Positions 34,975 to 43,867 of a DNA stretch of 51,038 nt are shown one piece after another (position 1 is the stretch's first letter; each line of letters starts with the position of its first letter). The notes under the pieces were generated by a model. The model made no database searches, was not told where the DNA came from, and saw nothing but the letters and a program-made list of their open reading frames with translations. The DNA lies in assembly GCA_011046135.1 (NCBI GenBank), contig DSBG01000167.1:1-51038 (forward strand), written 5' to 3'. The stretch is from Deltaproteobacteria bacterium. GTDB taxonomy: Bacteria; Desulfobacterota; Desulfomonilia; UBA1062. The translations under genes were made by a program, and so were the position numbers.

Positions 34975-35991
34975 CTACCCGGGAAACCCCTTCTGTGCGA
35001 TGAAGTGTGTAAGATCTGCAATGCGGCATGAGTAGCCCCACTCGTTGTCATACCAGGCCACCACCTTGGCCATAGTGTCCCTGAGTATCTGAGTGTACTC
35101 AAGGTCAATGATGGAGGAGTGGTCGTCCCCCTTAAAGTCGGTGGACACGAGCGGTTGCTCTTCACACGACATGATTCCTTTCAGGGATGTCTTAGCAGCG
35201 CGTATGAGCTTGTCCCGCAACGCTTCGGTCGTGGTTGCCTTTTTCAACTCAACGGTCAGATCAACCACGGATACGGTGGGCGTGGGAACACGCAGTGCAT
35301 ACCCGTCGATCTTTCCCTTCAGATCCGGAATGACCAGGGAGAGCGCCCGGGCGGCACCCGTTGATGTGGGAATAATGTTCATAGCTGCAGCTCGAGCCCT
35401 CCTGAGGTCTTTGTGGGGCATATCGAGGATCCTCTGGTCGTTTGTATACGCATGGACCGTGGTCATCATGCCTTTTTCTATGCCGAACGCCTTGTGGACC
35501 ACCAGGGCAGGGGGTGCGAGGCAGTTGGTTGTACAGGAGGCATTGGAGATGATGGTGTGTTTCCTCGCGTTGTAGTTCTTGTGATTGACTCCCATCACCA
35601 CGGTGATGTCTTCATCCTTTGCCGGGGCAGTGATAATAACCTTCTTCGCGCCACCGTAGAGGTGCTGCGATGCGTCGACCCGGGAACGGAAGAGCCCGGT
35701 TGACTCGATAACGATATCCACACCCTCGTCATCCCAGGGGATGGATGAGGGATCCCGCAGGGAATAACTCTTGATCTTATGGTTGTCTATGATGAAACTG
35801 TCCTTCTTCACCAGGACTTTTCCCTCGAATTTTCCGTACGTTGAATCATACATGAAGAGATGCGCATTGGTTCCGACATCAAAGAGATCGTTGATTGCGC
35901 CGACCTCGAGGGTATCACTGTGCCGCTCGAGGATGGCCTTCAACACCTGTCGTCCAATTCTTCCGAAGCCGTTAATGCCGACACGGACCAT
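34975..35991 (-). CDS. gap: Glyceraldehyde-3-phosphate dehydrogenase, type I
   Basis: The 338-residue glycolytic and gluconeogenic enzyme oxidises glyceraldehyde 3-phosphate with NAD and phosphate. It has the N-terminal NGFGRIGRQ Rossmann motif, the SNASCTTNC active site with Cys153, and the HAYTNDQ and PTSTGAARA segments. AGGAGG lies five bases before the ATG. It follows the GAF-domain gene by 11 nt, so both probably share a transcript. A short TTGGT/ACCAA stem just after the stop codon lacks a U-tract. Confidence 0.97.
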   Translation of the reverse strand: MVRVGINGFGRIGRQVLKAILERHSDTLEVGAINDLFDVGTNAHLFMYDSTYGKFEGKVLVKKDSFIIDNHKIKSYSLRDPSSIPWDDEGVDIVIESTGLFRSRVDASQHLYGGAKKVIITAPAKDEDITVVMGVNHKNYNARKHTIISNASCTTNCLAPPALVVHKAFGIEKGMMTTVHAYTNDQRILDMPHKDLRRARAAAMNIIPTSTGAARALSLVIPDLKGKIDGYALRVPTPTVSVVDLTVELKKATTTEALRDKLIRAAKTSLKGIMSCEEQPLVSTDFKGDDHSSIIDLEYTQILRDTMAKVVAWYDNEWGYSCRIADLTHFIAQKGFPG

Positions 35992-36002
35992 ACTCGCCTC
36001 CT

Positions 36003-36560
36003 TTAATTATCATCGAGCCGGTACTTATGGGCTACGAGCAGGTCATAGTTGGTCTTCAATGCCTGGTGGAGTCTGGCATTGTCCAGCGCTATGGCGCTGA
36101 GTTTTGCCACTGCCTCCAGGAAGAGCATTTCCTGCTTGTTGAATTTCCGAACCTTGTCGGAATAGACCCGCAACACTCCGATGACCTTTTTCCCTGTTGT
36201 CAGGGGAGCGACGATCACGGATCTGAACCCCTCGGCCTTTGCCCCTGCACTGTACTGGAAATCAGGGTCAGTCTGCGCGTCTCTGATCCAGATAATCTTT
36301 CCCTTCAACACCTTCTGATCAAGACCGCTTTCCTTGATCAGGACGGGACCTTTACGGATGTAGCCCTTGGAAAGACCGTAGGACGCACCCATGAGAAGGG
36401 CCTTTCTCCTGGTGTCCAGAAGACGGATCGAGGCCGCCTTGACAGACATTGCCCCTGCCACTGCTTTGACGATTTCATCGAGAACAGTGCTCAGATCAAG
36501 TGACGCATTGATGACCTGTACGACATCATAGAATGCTTTAAAGTAATTTTTTTCTTTCAC
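36003..36560 (-). CDS. GAF-domain protein
   Basis: This 185-residue protein is essentially a single GAF domain (about residues 20-170), with helical ends and typical segments such as LLDTRRKALLMGASYGL, IRDAQTDP and VAPLTTGKKVIGVLRVYS. GAF domains bind small ligands, haem or cyclic nucleotides, or act as dimer modules. No output domain is present. The start is a GTG with GGGGG before it. It lies 11 nt ahead of gap. A metabolic sensing role for central carbon flow would be a guess. Confidence 0.85.
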   Translation of the reverse strand: MKEKNYFKAFYDVVQVINASLDLSTVLDEIVKAVAGAMSVKAASIRLLDTRRKALLMGASYGLSKGYIRKGPVLIKESGLDQKVLKGKIIWIRDAQTDPDFQYSAGAKAEGFRSVIVAPLTTGKKVIGVLRVYSDKVRKFNKQEMLFLEAVAKLSAIALDNARLHQALKTNYDLLVAHKYRLDDN

Positions 36561-36647
36561 AGTTACCCCCGTTATCCAGAAACGATTCGGTACTGTCTCC
36601 CGTACCCCCGGTTGCGCCTAAGAATATGAGTGAACTTGTTGAGTCCT

Positions 36648-36666
36648 CTTGTTACAAATTAACAAG
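36648..36666. promoter_or_regulatory. 7-bp inverted repeat upstream of the GAF-gap unit
   Basis: CTTGTTA and TAACAAG are perfect arms around a 5-bp centre, about 90 bp upstream of the GAF GTG. It may be an operator. No clear promoter was found beside it. Confidence 0.3.
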
Positions 36667-36739
36667 GCCCTGTTCAGAGTCAAGGAACTCATTCGGAACC
36701 TGGTGTGATTTTCTTTACGAAACGATGGTAACGGTCTTG

Positions 36740-37993
36740 TCAGTCAGTGCTCTGGAGGCGTTCAATCCTGTCCAGAAGAGGCGGGTGGGAATAGTAGAAC
36801 CATGCATAGAGTGGGTGCGGATGGAGGTTGGAGAGGTTGTCCTTGGCAAGTTTTTTCAGTGCCTGGATGAGGAACGCAGGGGAACCCGACAGGGACAGTG
36901 CATAGGCATCAGCCTGTCGTTCAAAGTATCGCGAGAGCATGCTTCCCAGGGGGGTCAGGAAGAAACTCACCGGTTTGAAGAGAACGGCGAGTATGAGCAG
37001 CCCTGCATAGGGAGTCACGGAGCTCAGGCCGAATGCCTCGTAGATAAAGGGGTTCGGGATCAGGAGGTATGCCGTGTAGAGAACCACCAGGGACAGGAGG
37101 AATGACAGGGCAATCTGAAGGCGCACGTGTCCTTTTTTCCAGTGACCAAGTTCGTGGGCGAGCACCACGCTGATCTCATCGGGGGTGTGGTTTTCGAGCA
37201 GGGTGTCGTAGAGCACGATGCGTTTCGTTCTCCCGATACCGGTGAAATAGGCATTGGTATGCCTGCTTCTCTTTCCGGCATCCATCATGTAAATACCCTT
37301 CACCTGCAGGCCGGCCCTGTGGAAGGTGTCCGTGATTTTTTCAGTGAGCTGCCTGTCCTCGATGGGTTCGAACCTGTTGAACAGGGGTGCTATCAGAACC
37401 GGGTAAATCCAGGTGATCAACAGTTGGAACAGAATGAAGAAGAGCCAGGCGAGCAGCCACCAAAGCGCTGGTGCGACGTGTATCAGGCCGAGCAGCCCTC
37501 CCAGGAGAATCCCCGCCAGGACGGCGGATACAGCCAGGGAGAGTGCCAGGTCTCTTAGCCAGAGACTGGCCGTGATCGTACTGAAAGAAAAGCGCCGTTC
37601 AATGACGAAGGTCCGGTACAGATCAAAGGGGATGCCAAGGAGTGTCAGCAGAAAGCCAATCAGGAGAAAAAACATCAGCCCGGAAAGGATGAAGTGGGTG
37701 TTCTGGAACAGATCGAGGCCAAGGAGCCACGGGAGGACCCCGCCAAGCATCACGATGATGATGGCGATATCGGTTATCAGTTCTTCCGCAGATCCCACGG
37801 AGGTATCAGCGAGGGTATAATCACGCATTTTTTTCAGGGTTTCCACATCGACTACACCGGAGAACACACCGGGGATTTCGTGGCCGTGTAGTTTCAACGA
37901 GGAGCGGTTGAGGATCTGGAGGAAAACCCTGGTGAAGACATGCAGGGCATAGAGGGCAAGAAACACGAGGAGAAGCAGGGATGGATTATTCAT
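36740..37993 (-). CDS. M48-family (Ste24/CAAX protease 1-like) membrane metalloprotease
   Basis: The 417-residue zinc protease has several membrane helices (about 5-25, 75-95, 103-125, 150-200, 290-345). The zinc-binding HELGH motif is at 280-284 in VVLAHELGHWKKGH, and a third ligand Glu sits in the YFERQADAYAL segment near residue 365. The layout and length match Ste24-type rather than HtpX-type enzymes. Bacterial members act in membrane protein quality control. The substrate is not known here. It appears monocistronic. The 174 bp upstream to the next gene hold only inverted repeats. Confidence 0.92.
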   Translation of the reverse strand: MNNPSLLLLVFLALYALHVFTRVFLQILNRSSLKLHGHEIPGVFSGVVDVETLKKMRDYTLADTSVGSAEELITDIAIIIVMLGGVLPWLLGLDLFQNTHFILSGLMFFLLIGFLLTLLGIPFDLYRTFVIERRFSFSTITASLWLRDLALSLAVSAVLAGILLGGLLGLIHVAPALWWLLAWLFFILFQLLITWIYPVLIAPLFNRFEPIEDRQLTEKITDTFHRAGLQVKGIYMMDAGKRSRHTNAYFTGIGRTKRIVLYDTLLENHTPDEISVVLAHELGHWKKGHVRLQIALSFLLSLVVLYTAYLLIPNPFIYEAFGLSSVTPYAGLLILAVLFKPVSFFLTPLGSMLSRYFERQADAYALSLSGSPAFLIQALKKLAKDNLSNLHPHPLYAWFYYSHPPLLDRIERLQSTD

Positions 37994-38146
37994 GATGTTC
38001 TGCTGTCATGTATGCACGCGCCTCTTCACGTGTTTCCGGCGGTGAAACGGTTCCATCTTCCGTTGTCACGCCGTTACGGGCGTGCCGGAATGCTCTGTAC
38101 ATGCGGTTCCCCTACGGACGACACGCTCCGGAGTTTCATCATCCGG

Positions 38147-38170
38147 TGATTCTGTCAACGGGCAGAATCA
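38147..38170 (-). terminator. Stem-loop overlapping the ferritin-like stop codon
   Basis: TGATTCTG (38147-38154) and CAGAATCA (38163-38170) form a perfect 8-bp stem with an 8-nt loop that starts in the stop codon on the minus strand. No U-tract follows. Confidence 0.4.
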
Positions 38171-38635
38171 CCCGCCGTCGGTTTGTGGAAATGCCGTGTT
38201 GGTGTACAGGTATTCCACCTTTTCCTTGTGTTTGAGTTCTTCGCTCGCAATCTTGGTGAAGACGTCCTTCAGTTCACCCTCAGGGTGGAGGTCTGCGAGC
38301 CCTTTGTAGAAATTATAGGAATTCAGCTCACGATGTGCTGCAACGAGGTAGACATCCTTTGATTCGAGGTTTTTCTGGATATCGGGTTTTTCCATATGCT
38401 CGGCAATCTTGTAATCCAGGGGGTGATTCATGCGCAGCCCCTCGGCGCCATACTTGCCGTTTCGGTACGTCTCGAGGAATTCCCGGTGCTTCTTTTCTTC
38501 TCCAGCCAGAAGATTCAAGGCGTCTTTCGCTCCCTTGTCTTCAACTTTTTCGTGAAGATCCGTGTAGAACTCATACGCCTCAATTTCGCGCTGGATTGCG
38601 ATATCGATATAGTCGCCTAACCTCTTCTGTTCCAT
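38168..38635 (-). CDS. Ferritin-like di-iron (rubrerythrin-type) protein
   Basis: The 155-residue four-helix protein has two internal repeats. Each carries di-iron ligands: an REIEAYEFY helix with EEKKH, and an HRELNSYNFY helix with EELKH. Such proteins act in peroxide reduction or iron handling in anaerobes. The rubredoxin domain of true rubrerythrin is absent. The second helix pair has Asn (YNFY) where Glu is typical, which may alter the metal site. The start at 38635 is set by GGAGGG before the ATG. A TTGATT/TATTGT promoter lies just upstream, so it is likely its own unit. Confidence 0.88.
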   Translation of the reverse strand: MEQKRLGDYIDIAIQREIEAYEFYTDLHEKVEDKGAKDALNLLAGEEKKHREFLETYRNGKYGAEGLRMNHPLDYKIAEHMEKPDIQKNLESKDVYLVAAHRELNSYNFYKGLADLHPEGELKDVFTKIASEELKHKEKVEYLYTNTAFPQTDGG

Positions 38636-38664
38636 GCATTCCCTCCTCTTGATCATTTTTCTCT

Positions 38665-38693
38665 ACAATAGTATCACCAGGGGAAAAAATCAA
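38665..38693 (-). promoter_or_regulatory. Promoter of the ferritin-like gene
   Basis: Minus strand: TTGATT, 17-nt spacer, TATTGT. The -10 box ends 29 nt before the start codon, so this gene has a normal leader with a Shine-Dalgarno sequence. Confidence 0.55.
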
Positions 38694-38721
38694 ATGCACC
38701 CGTGAACGTAATCGACAGGTG

Positions 38722-40350
38722 CTACATCATGGTCACCCGCCAGAGCAGACCCATGAAGGGCAGAATAGTCCACAAGCCGAGTACATAGGCAGTATACAGG
38801 CGGTGGTCAAAGATCACCTGTTCGCGGTAGAAATCAATGCCTTTTGCCAGGAAGAACAGAGAAGGCAGAAGCCCGTAGGCGAGGGCAGGGGAAATTTTGA
38901 GGGGGTAGCTCAGGAACAGCACGAGGGCAAGCCCCATGATGGAGTATTCGAGCAGCATGATAGCCCGTTCTTCCGTGATGTGTCTTACCAGGCTGAGACG
39001 GCCGATGATGGCATCCTTCTCCATGTTTTTGAGTCCGAGCAGGATTTCAGCACCCAGGTAGTGGGTGAAGACGTATGCCATAAGCAACACGATATTGGGG
39101 TAGAGCTTTGCTCCGCTCAGGCTCAGGGGTGTTACAATAGAGATGAGGATGAAAATGACCGCCCCGGAGAGGCTTCGGACATAGTCCTTCATGGTGCCCA
39201 CATCCATCAAAGGACGTACAAGCGCCACACCCACGATGAGCAGCCCGCCCGTTAATCCCGTGGTGAGCAGACCGATTGACGCAGCCAGCCCGGTGGAAAT
39301 TGCCCAGATGATCCACTGATACGAGGAGTGCCCCGGGCCTGTGGAGGACAGGGCGAGGAAGAAGATTGCCAGGAGGATATCCCAGCGATAGGGCTGTTGG
39401 GAAAAGACCATTGCGGCCATGGCAATCCCGAGGCTTCCCAGGGCCGGCAGCAGGGGAGAACCGGAAAGAATGTTCAGCGTGATATTTTCCACTTTCGACT
39501 GCGTGTGGATCTGCTTGAGGGCATCGATACACTCCTCGATGACCCAGTGGGGCGTGGAAGCCCCTGCGATAACCGCTACCTTTGCATCGGGACTCAGCGA
39601 GACGTCAGCCAACTGATCGGGGGTTTCAACCCTGATCACATGTGCATTCTCCTTGGCGGCGATTTCGGCAAGACGTTTGGTATTGGCGGAATTCTGGCCC
39701 CCGATGACGATGAAGGCATCGTGGTCCTTGGCAAGCTCTTTGACTTCATTCTGCCGGTCGACTGTCGAACGGCAGATCGTGTCTGAGACGTCGAGGACAT
39801 CAGCCTTCTCCCTGAGGATGGAGATGATCTCTTTGTACACGGACACGTCGAAGGTGGTCTGGGAGACGACGGCAAGCCTCCCGACATGGGGGAGGTTTTT
39901 GGCATCCTCCACCGACTGGATCACCACGGACTTTTCTCCGGCTACACCCAAGTGGGCATCCATTTCAGGATGGTCCCTGTCTCCCACGATGGCGATAAGA
40001 TCAGCGTTTTTGGCTGCCTTCTTGATGACGCTGTGAAGTTTGAGCACCATGGGGCAGGCCGCGTCGATGACTTCGATCCCGCGCGAGGTCAGAGTCTCTT
40101 TCTTTTCCGGGGAGATCCCATGGGCACGGACAATGGCGAGATCACCTCTTTGAAGAGTCGGGTCATTGATGTCATGGATGATACCGATGCCCCGCTTGCT
40201 GAGCGCGCTGATGACCTGGGGATTATGGATGATCTGACCCAGGGTATAGATTTTTCTCCCGGGATTTTTCTGTCTCACCTTGAAGGTGATGTCGATGGCA
40301 CGTCTGACCCCGAAACAGAATCCAGCATGTCGAGCGATGGTGATCTTCAT
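38722..40350 (-). CDS. ispH: 4-hydroxy-3-methylbut-2-enyl diphosphate reductase fused to a UbiA-like membrane domain
   Basis: Residues 1-285 are a complete IspH, the last enzyme of the MEP isoprenoid pathway, making IPP and DMAPP. The three iron-sulfur Cys are at 12, 99 and 193, and the active-site His and Glu are in DHPE (126-129). Also visible are GGQNSANT and GASTPHW. Residues about 290-542 add some eight hydrophobic helices. Around 435-462 the sequence (EILLGLKNMEKD, then GRLSL and EERA) resembles the second Asp motif region of UbiA prenyltransferases. The first Asp-rich motif is not seen, so activity is uncertain. Normal IspH proteins end near residue 290-320. The gene overlaps tlyA by ATGA, with AGGAG before the ATG. 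Confidence 0.9.
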   Translation of the reverse strand: MKITIARHAGFCFGVRRAIDITFKVRQKNPGRKIYTLGQIIHNPQVISALSKRGIGIIHDINDPTLQRGDLAIVRAHGISPEKKETLTSRGIEVIDAACPMVLKLHSVIKKAAKNADLIAIVGDRDHPEMDAHLGVAGEKSVVIQSVEDAKNLPHVGRLAVVSQTTFDVSVYKEIISILREKADVLDVSDTICRSTVDRQNEVKELAKDHDAFIVIGGQNSANTKRLAEIAAKENAHVIRVETPDQLADVSLSPDAKVAVIAGASTPHWVIEECIDALKQIHTQSKVENITLNILSGSPLLPALGSLGIAMAAMVFSQQPYRWDILLAIFFLALSSTGPGHSSYQWIIWAISTGLAASIGLLTTGLTGGLLIVGVALVRPLMDVGTMKDYVRSLSGAVIFILISIVTPLSLSGAKLYPNIVLLMAYVFTHYLGAEILLGLKNMEKDAIIGRLSLVRHITEERAIMLLEYSIMGLALVLFLSYPLKISPALAYGLLPSLFFLAKGIDFYREQVIFDHRLYTAYVLGLWTILPFMGLLWRVTMM

Positions 40351-41084
40351 GCAGCTCCTTGTGTGGTTGCATGGATAAGATATTCCTGGTTTCCCTTGGA
40401 GCCTCGTATCGGGGAAGGGATGACACCCGATACTGCGAGCCTTGACGAGGAAAAGAAATCCTGAATATCGGTGAGCACCGCTTCAACAACCCTGCTGTCT
40501 CTGATGATGCCGCCTTTTTTAACCTCGTGCCTGCCTGCCTCGAACTGCGGTTTGATCAGGGCGATGATGTCCGCAGATGGCTTCAAAACCTTCATGACCG
40601 GGCTGATCACGAGCTTCAGCGAAATGAACGACACGTCAAAGGTCGCGATATCGCACTTCTCGGGTATGAGGGAAGAATCGAGCATCCGCGCATTTACCTT
40701 TTCAAGGGTGATCACCCTCTCGTGGTTCCGCAGAGACCAGTGGAGCTGACCGTGACCGACATCAACGGCATAGACCTTCGCGATGCCCCGTTTGATCATC
40801 ACGTCGGTAAACCCTCCCGTGGAGGCCCCGATATCGATGCCAACTCTGTCAAGAACATTCACCTGGAATGTATCCAGCGCGGCTTCCAGTTTCAATCCTG
40901 CTCTGCTTACATAGGGCATGGGCTGTTTCAGCGTTATCTCTGATGTTACATCAATGGATGTGCCGGCCTTGGTGACCGGCTTGCCGTTGATCAGTACAGA
41001 GCCTGCCATGACAAGGGCAAGGGCCTTGGATCGTGTCTCGGCATAGCCTTTTTCAACAAGCAGTGTGTCCAGACGCACTTTCAT
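40347..41084 (-). CDS. tlyA: TlyA-family rRNA 2'-O-methyltransferase
   Basis: The 245-residue protein has an N-terminal S4 RNA-binding domain (about 1-60, RLDTLLVEKGYAETRSKA) and a FtsJ-type methyltransferase domain. The SAM loop is DIGASTGGFTDV (about 85-96), and FDVSFISL and LIKPQFEAGR follow. TlyA enzymes methylate cytidines in 16S and 23S rRNA, and some members have a haemolysin label from older work. It overlaps both dxs and ispH by ATGA. The pairing with isoprenoid genes is common in bacteria, but its reason is not clear. Confidence 0.94.
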   Translation of the reverse strand: MKVRLDTLLVEKGYAETRSKALALVMAGSVLINGKPVTKAGTSIDVTSEITLKQPMPYVSRAGLKLEAALDTFQVNVLDRVGIDIGASTGGFTDVMIKRGIAKVYAVDVGHGQLHWSLRNHERVITLEKVNARMLDSSLIPEKCDIATFDVSFISLKLVISPVMKVLKPSADIIALIKPQFEAGRHEVKKGGIIRDSRVVEAVLTDIQDFFSSSRLAVSGVIPSPIRGSKGNQEYLIHATTQGAA

Positions 41085-42928
41085 GCAAGTTCTCGGATTG
41101 CCCTGGAAATTCCAGGTACGTCGAGATTCAATTTTTTCCTGAGATCACGAAGCGAGCCATGCTCTATGAACTCATCGGGTATCCCCAGGAGTTTAAATTT
41201 CAGGGGACTCGTCATATCGGAGAGGGTCTCCACGATGGCTGAGCCGATACCTCCCTGAACACACCCATCTTCGATCACGAGAAATCTGCCGGAGCATCTC
41301 TGCACCATATCCCTGACGAGCTTCCTGTCGATGGGTTTCGCGTACACGAGGTCCACCAGGGCAATATCTCCGATATCTTCTATCGCATCGAGGGCGGTGT
41401 AACACAGCGGGCCAGCACAGAATATCACGGCCCTCGATCCGTTTTTGAGAACCTCAGCCTTTCCCGGTTTCATTTTTCCCGCTTTCAGGGGTGAGGTGAT
41501 CACGTTCTCCCGGGGGTAACGGATGGCAACAGGACCCTGGACCTTCAGGGCATACTCGAGCATCCGTGAGAGCATGAGCTGGTCTCTGGGGACCATGATA
41601 GTCATGTTCGGAATACTCCTCATGTATGCGATATCGAAGATCCCATGATGCGTGGGACCATCAGATCCCACCAGCCCGGCCCGGTCGATGGCGAAGATCA
41701 CGGGTGCGTTCTGGAGTGCCACATCGTGGATGATCCCGTCGTAGCTTCTCTGGAGAAAGGTCGAATAGATTGCGACAACAGGCTTGAGACCATAGAGAGC
41801 CATGCCGGCAGCCATGGTGACTGCATGGCCTTCTGCGATGCCCACGTCGATAAAGCGATCGGGAAAACGCAGGGAAAATGGTTTCAGGCCTGTTCCTGTG
41901 GTCATTGCTGCGGAGATCCCCACGATCCGGGGATCTTTCCTCGCGAGATCAATGAGTGTCTTGCCGAAGATATCCGAGTAGGTGCTCTCCTCATGACCCT
42001 TGGCAGCCTCTCCATTGTCGGGATCGAATTTGCTTACCCCGTGATAGTTTTCCGGATCCTTGACCGCCGGCCAGAAACCCCGGCCCTTCTGAGTTATGAC
42101 ATGGAGGAGGATAGGTTCATGCATGCTCGAGATATTCTGGAAGGCTTCGACGAGGTGAGCCATGTTGTGCCCGTCGATGGGCCCGACATACCGGAATCCC
42201 ATTTCTTCGAACAGGAGGCCCTCGGTCACCGCTCCCTTGAGATTTCCCTCGATATGTTTTGCGATCTTGTAGATTGCCTCACCGAAGACAGGAATTCCTT
42301 TCAGCGTTGACTTGATACCCTCGCGCACGTCTCTCACACGCTTGGAGGTCATGGTTCTGCTCAGATAGTCCGCGAGAGCCCCCACCCGTTTGGAGATGAA
42401 CATCTTATTGTCGTTGAGCACAACGATGAGGTTCTGCTTTTTCGTGCCCACGTAGTTCAATCCCTCAAAGGTGAGTCCGTTGGACAAGGAACCGTCCCCG
42501 ATGACCGCGATCACTCGGTTGGGGCTGTCGACCTTTGCCAGGGTCTCGCAGATTCCACTCGCAGCCGGGATGGCGTTTCCCACGTGTCCTGACACAAAGA
42601 CATCATAGGGGCTTTCTGCCGGATTGATGAAGGAGCTGATGCCGCCCATCTGTCTCAGGGTTGAAAACTTCTCCCGCCTTCCCGTGATGATCTTGTGGGT
42701 ATATGCCTGGTGCCCGACATCCCAGAGGATCTTGTCGCAGGGTGCCTTGAAAACATGGTGCAGTGCAAGGGTGAGCTCTACGGTTCCGAGGCTCGAAGCC
42801 AGGTGCCCGCCGGTCTGACTCACATTCGCAATGATGAATCTCCGTATCTCCTCAGCGAGGGGCGTGAGCTCCTCGAGGCTCAAGGATTTCAGATCGTTCG
42901 GTGAATGAATACGGTGAAGAATCTGCAT
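41081..42928 (-). CDS. dxs: 1-deoxy-D-xylulose-5-phosphate synthase
   Basis: This 615-residue thiamine-diphosphate enzyme condenses pyruvate and glyceraldehyde 3-phosphate in the first step of the MEP pathway. Visible motifs are GHLASSLGTVELTLALH, VGHQAY, the ThDP-binding GDGSLSNGLTFEGLN, and DRAGLVGSDGPTHHG in the pyrimidine-binding domain. The start at 42928 puts the gene 2 nt after the ispA stop codon and directly before the conserved N-terminus. Upstream in-frame codons overlap ispA and look non-coding. Together with ispA and ispH it supplies isoprenoids for quinones and undecaprenyl carriers. Confidence 0.97.
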   Translation of the reverse strand: MQILHRIHSPNDLKSLSLEELTPLAEEIRRFIIANVSQTGGHLASSLGTVELTLALHHVFKAPCDKILWDVGHQAYTHKIITGRREKFSTLRQMGGISSFINPAESPYDVFVSGHVGNAIPAASGICETLAKVDSPNRVIAVIGDGSLSNGLTFEGLNYVGTKKQNLIVVLNDNKMFISKRVGALADYLSRTMTSKRVRDVREGIKSTLKGIPVFGEAIYKIAKHIEGNLKGAVTEGLLFEEMGFRYVGPIDGHNMAHLVEAFQNISSMHEPILLHVITQKGRGFWPAVKDPENYHGVSKFDPDNGEAAKGHEESTYSDIFGKTLIDLARKDPRIVGISAAMTTGTGLKPFSLRFPDRFIDVGIAEGHAVTMAAGMALYGLKPVVAIYSTFLQRSYDGIIHDVALQNAPVIFAIDRAGLVGSDGPTHHGIFDIAYMRSIPNMTIMVPRDQLMLSRMLEYALKVQGPVAIRYPRENVITSPLKAGKMKPGKAEVLKNGSRAVIFCAGPLCYTALDAIEDIGDIALVDLVYAKPIDRKLVRDMVQRCSGRFLVIEDGCVQGGIGSAIVETLSDMTSPLKFKLLGIPDEFIEHGSLRDLRKKLNLDVPGISRAIRELA

Positions 42929-42930
42929 GA

Positions 42931-43815
42931 TCACATGACCCTTTTCAGCATCCACTGTGCCAGATCTCTGAGTTCCGTCTGTTTTTTCAAGTCGGACCCC
43001 TCGATTGATTTCAGGGCCTTCTCGGTTGATGCAACCGCCCATGCCCGTGCCCTATCGATGCCGATGGCCTTTACCACGGTCGCCTTGTCCTGCAGGAGAT
43101 CTTTTCCCGAGGTCTTGCCAAGGGTCGTATCACTTGTGGTGACATCAAGGATATCGTCGATCGCCTGGTAGGCAAGACCAAGGTAGGTGCCATAGGTTCT
43201 CAGGGACGAGATCCGTGCAGCATCATCACTCACGATGCGTCCTCCCGCGTACATGCAGAGCTCGAAGAGGCGGGAGGTTTTTTTTCGGTAGATGTCCTCG
43301 ATCTGCACAAGGTCGAGCTGTGCACCTTCTGCCATTACATCCTCGTATTCTCCCTGCACAAGACCACGGAATCCGCAGACATCCGAAATGGTGCAGCACA
43401 GGTCGACCTTTACCTCATCAGAGTAGAAGCTGGAGCAGAGAAGGGAGAGCGCCTGAAAGATGAGGGCATCACCTGCCAGGATCGCTGTTGCTTCTCCGAA
43501 TTGTGCGTGGCAGGTGGGTCTCCCCCTCCTGAGAGTGTCGTTGTCGAGGGCGGGGAGATCATCATGGATGAGGCTGAAGGTGTGGATCATTTCTATGGCA
43601 AGTCCTGCGGGCAGGGCATCACGGTCTTTCCCTCCCATGGCTTCGCATGCGAGCATGGTGAGGATCGGCCTGATCCGTTTTCCTCCTGCACAAAGGCTGT
43701 AGGCGAAGGCGCGATAAACTCCGGAATCCACCCCGATGGATGACAGATAGGTGGTAAGGTAATCGTTGAAGAGGTCTTTCTTCTCTTTCAGTAGCGCATC
43801 AATGTCCACGGCCAT
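42931..43815 (-). CDS. ispA: Polyprenyl (farnesyl/geranylgeranyl) diphosphate synthase
   Basis: The 294-residue trans-prenyltransferase shows GGKRIRPILT, the first Asp-rich motif in HDDLPALDND with two extra residues between the Asp pairs, as in bacterial FPP synthases, and the second Asp-rich motif DDILD. It joins IPP units to allylic diphosphates, most likely to C15 or C20. The ispA-dxs-tlyA order is common in proteobacteria. An xseB gene, often present upstream, is not here. A TTGAAG/TATCTG promoter lies just ahead of it. AGGTGA precedes the ATG closely. Confidence 0.95.
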   Translation of the reverse strand: MAVDIDALLKEKKDLFNDYLTTYLSSIGVDSGVYRAFAYSLCAGGKRIRPILTMLACEAMGGKDRDALPAGLAIEMIHTFSLIHDDLPALDNDTLRRGRPTCHAQFGEATAILAGDALIFQALSLLCSSFYSDEVKVDLCCTISDVCGFRGLVQGEYEDVMAEGAQLDLVQIEDIYRKKTSRLFELCMYAGGRIVSDDAARISSLRTYGTYLGLAYQAIDDILDVTTSDTTLGKTSGKDLLQDKATVVKAIGIDRARAWAVASTEKALKSIEGSDLKKQTELRDLAQWMLKRVM

Positions 43816-43828
43816 TCACCTGAGAGAG

Positions 43829-43857
43829 CAGATAGCACGCACAAATCCTTTCTTCAA
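43829..43857 (-). promoter_or_regulatory. Possible promoter of the ispA-dxs-tlyA-ispH operon
   Basis: Minus strand: TTGAAG, 17-nt spacer, TATCTG, with 13 nt to the ispA ATG. The leader would be only a few bases. Confidence 0.5.
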
Positions 43858-43867
43858 GTGGAATGGG

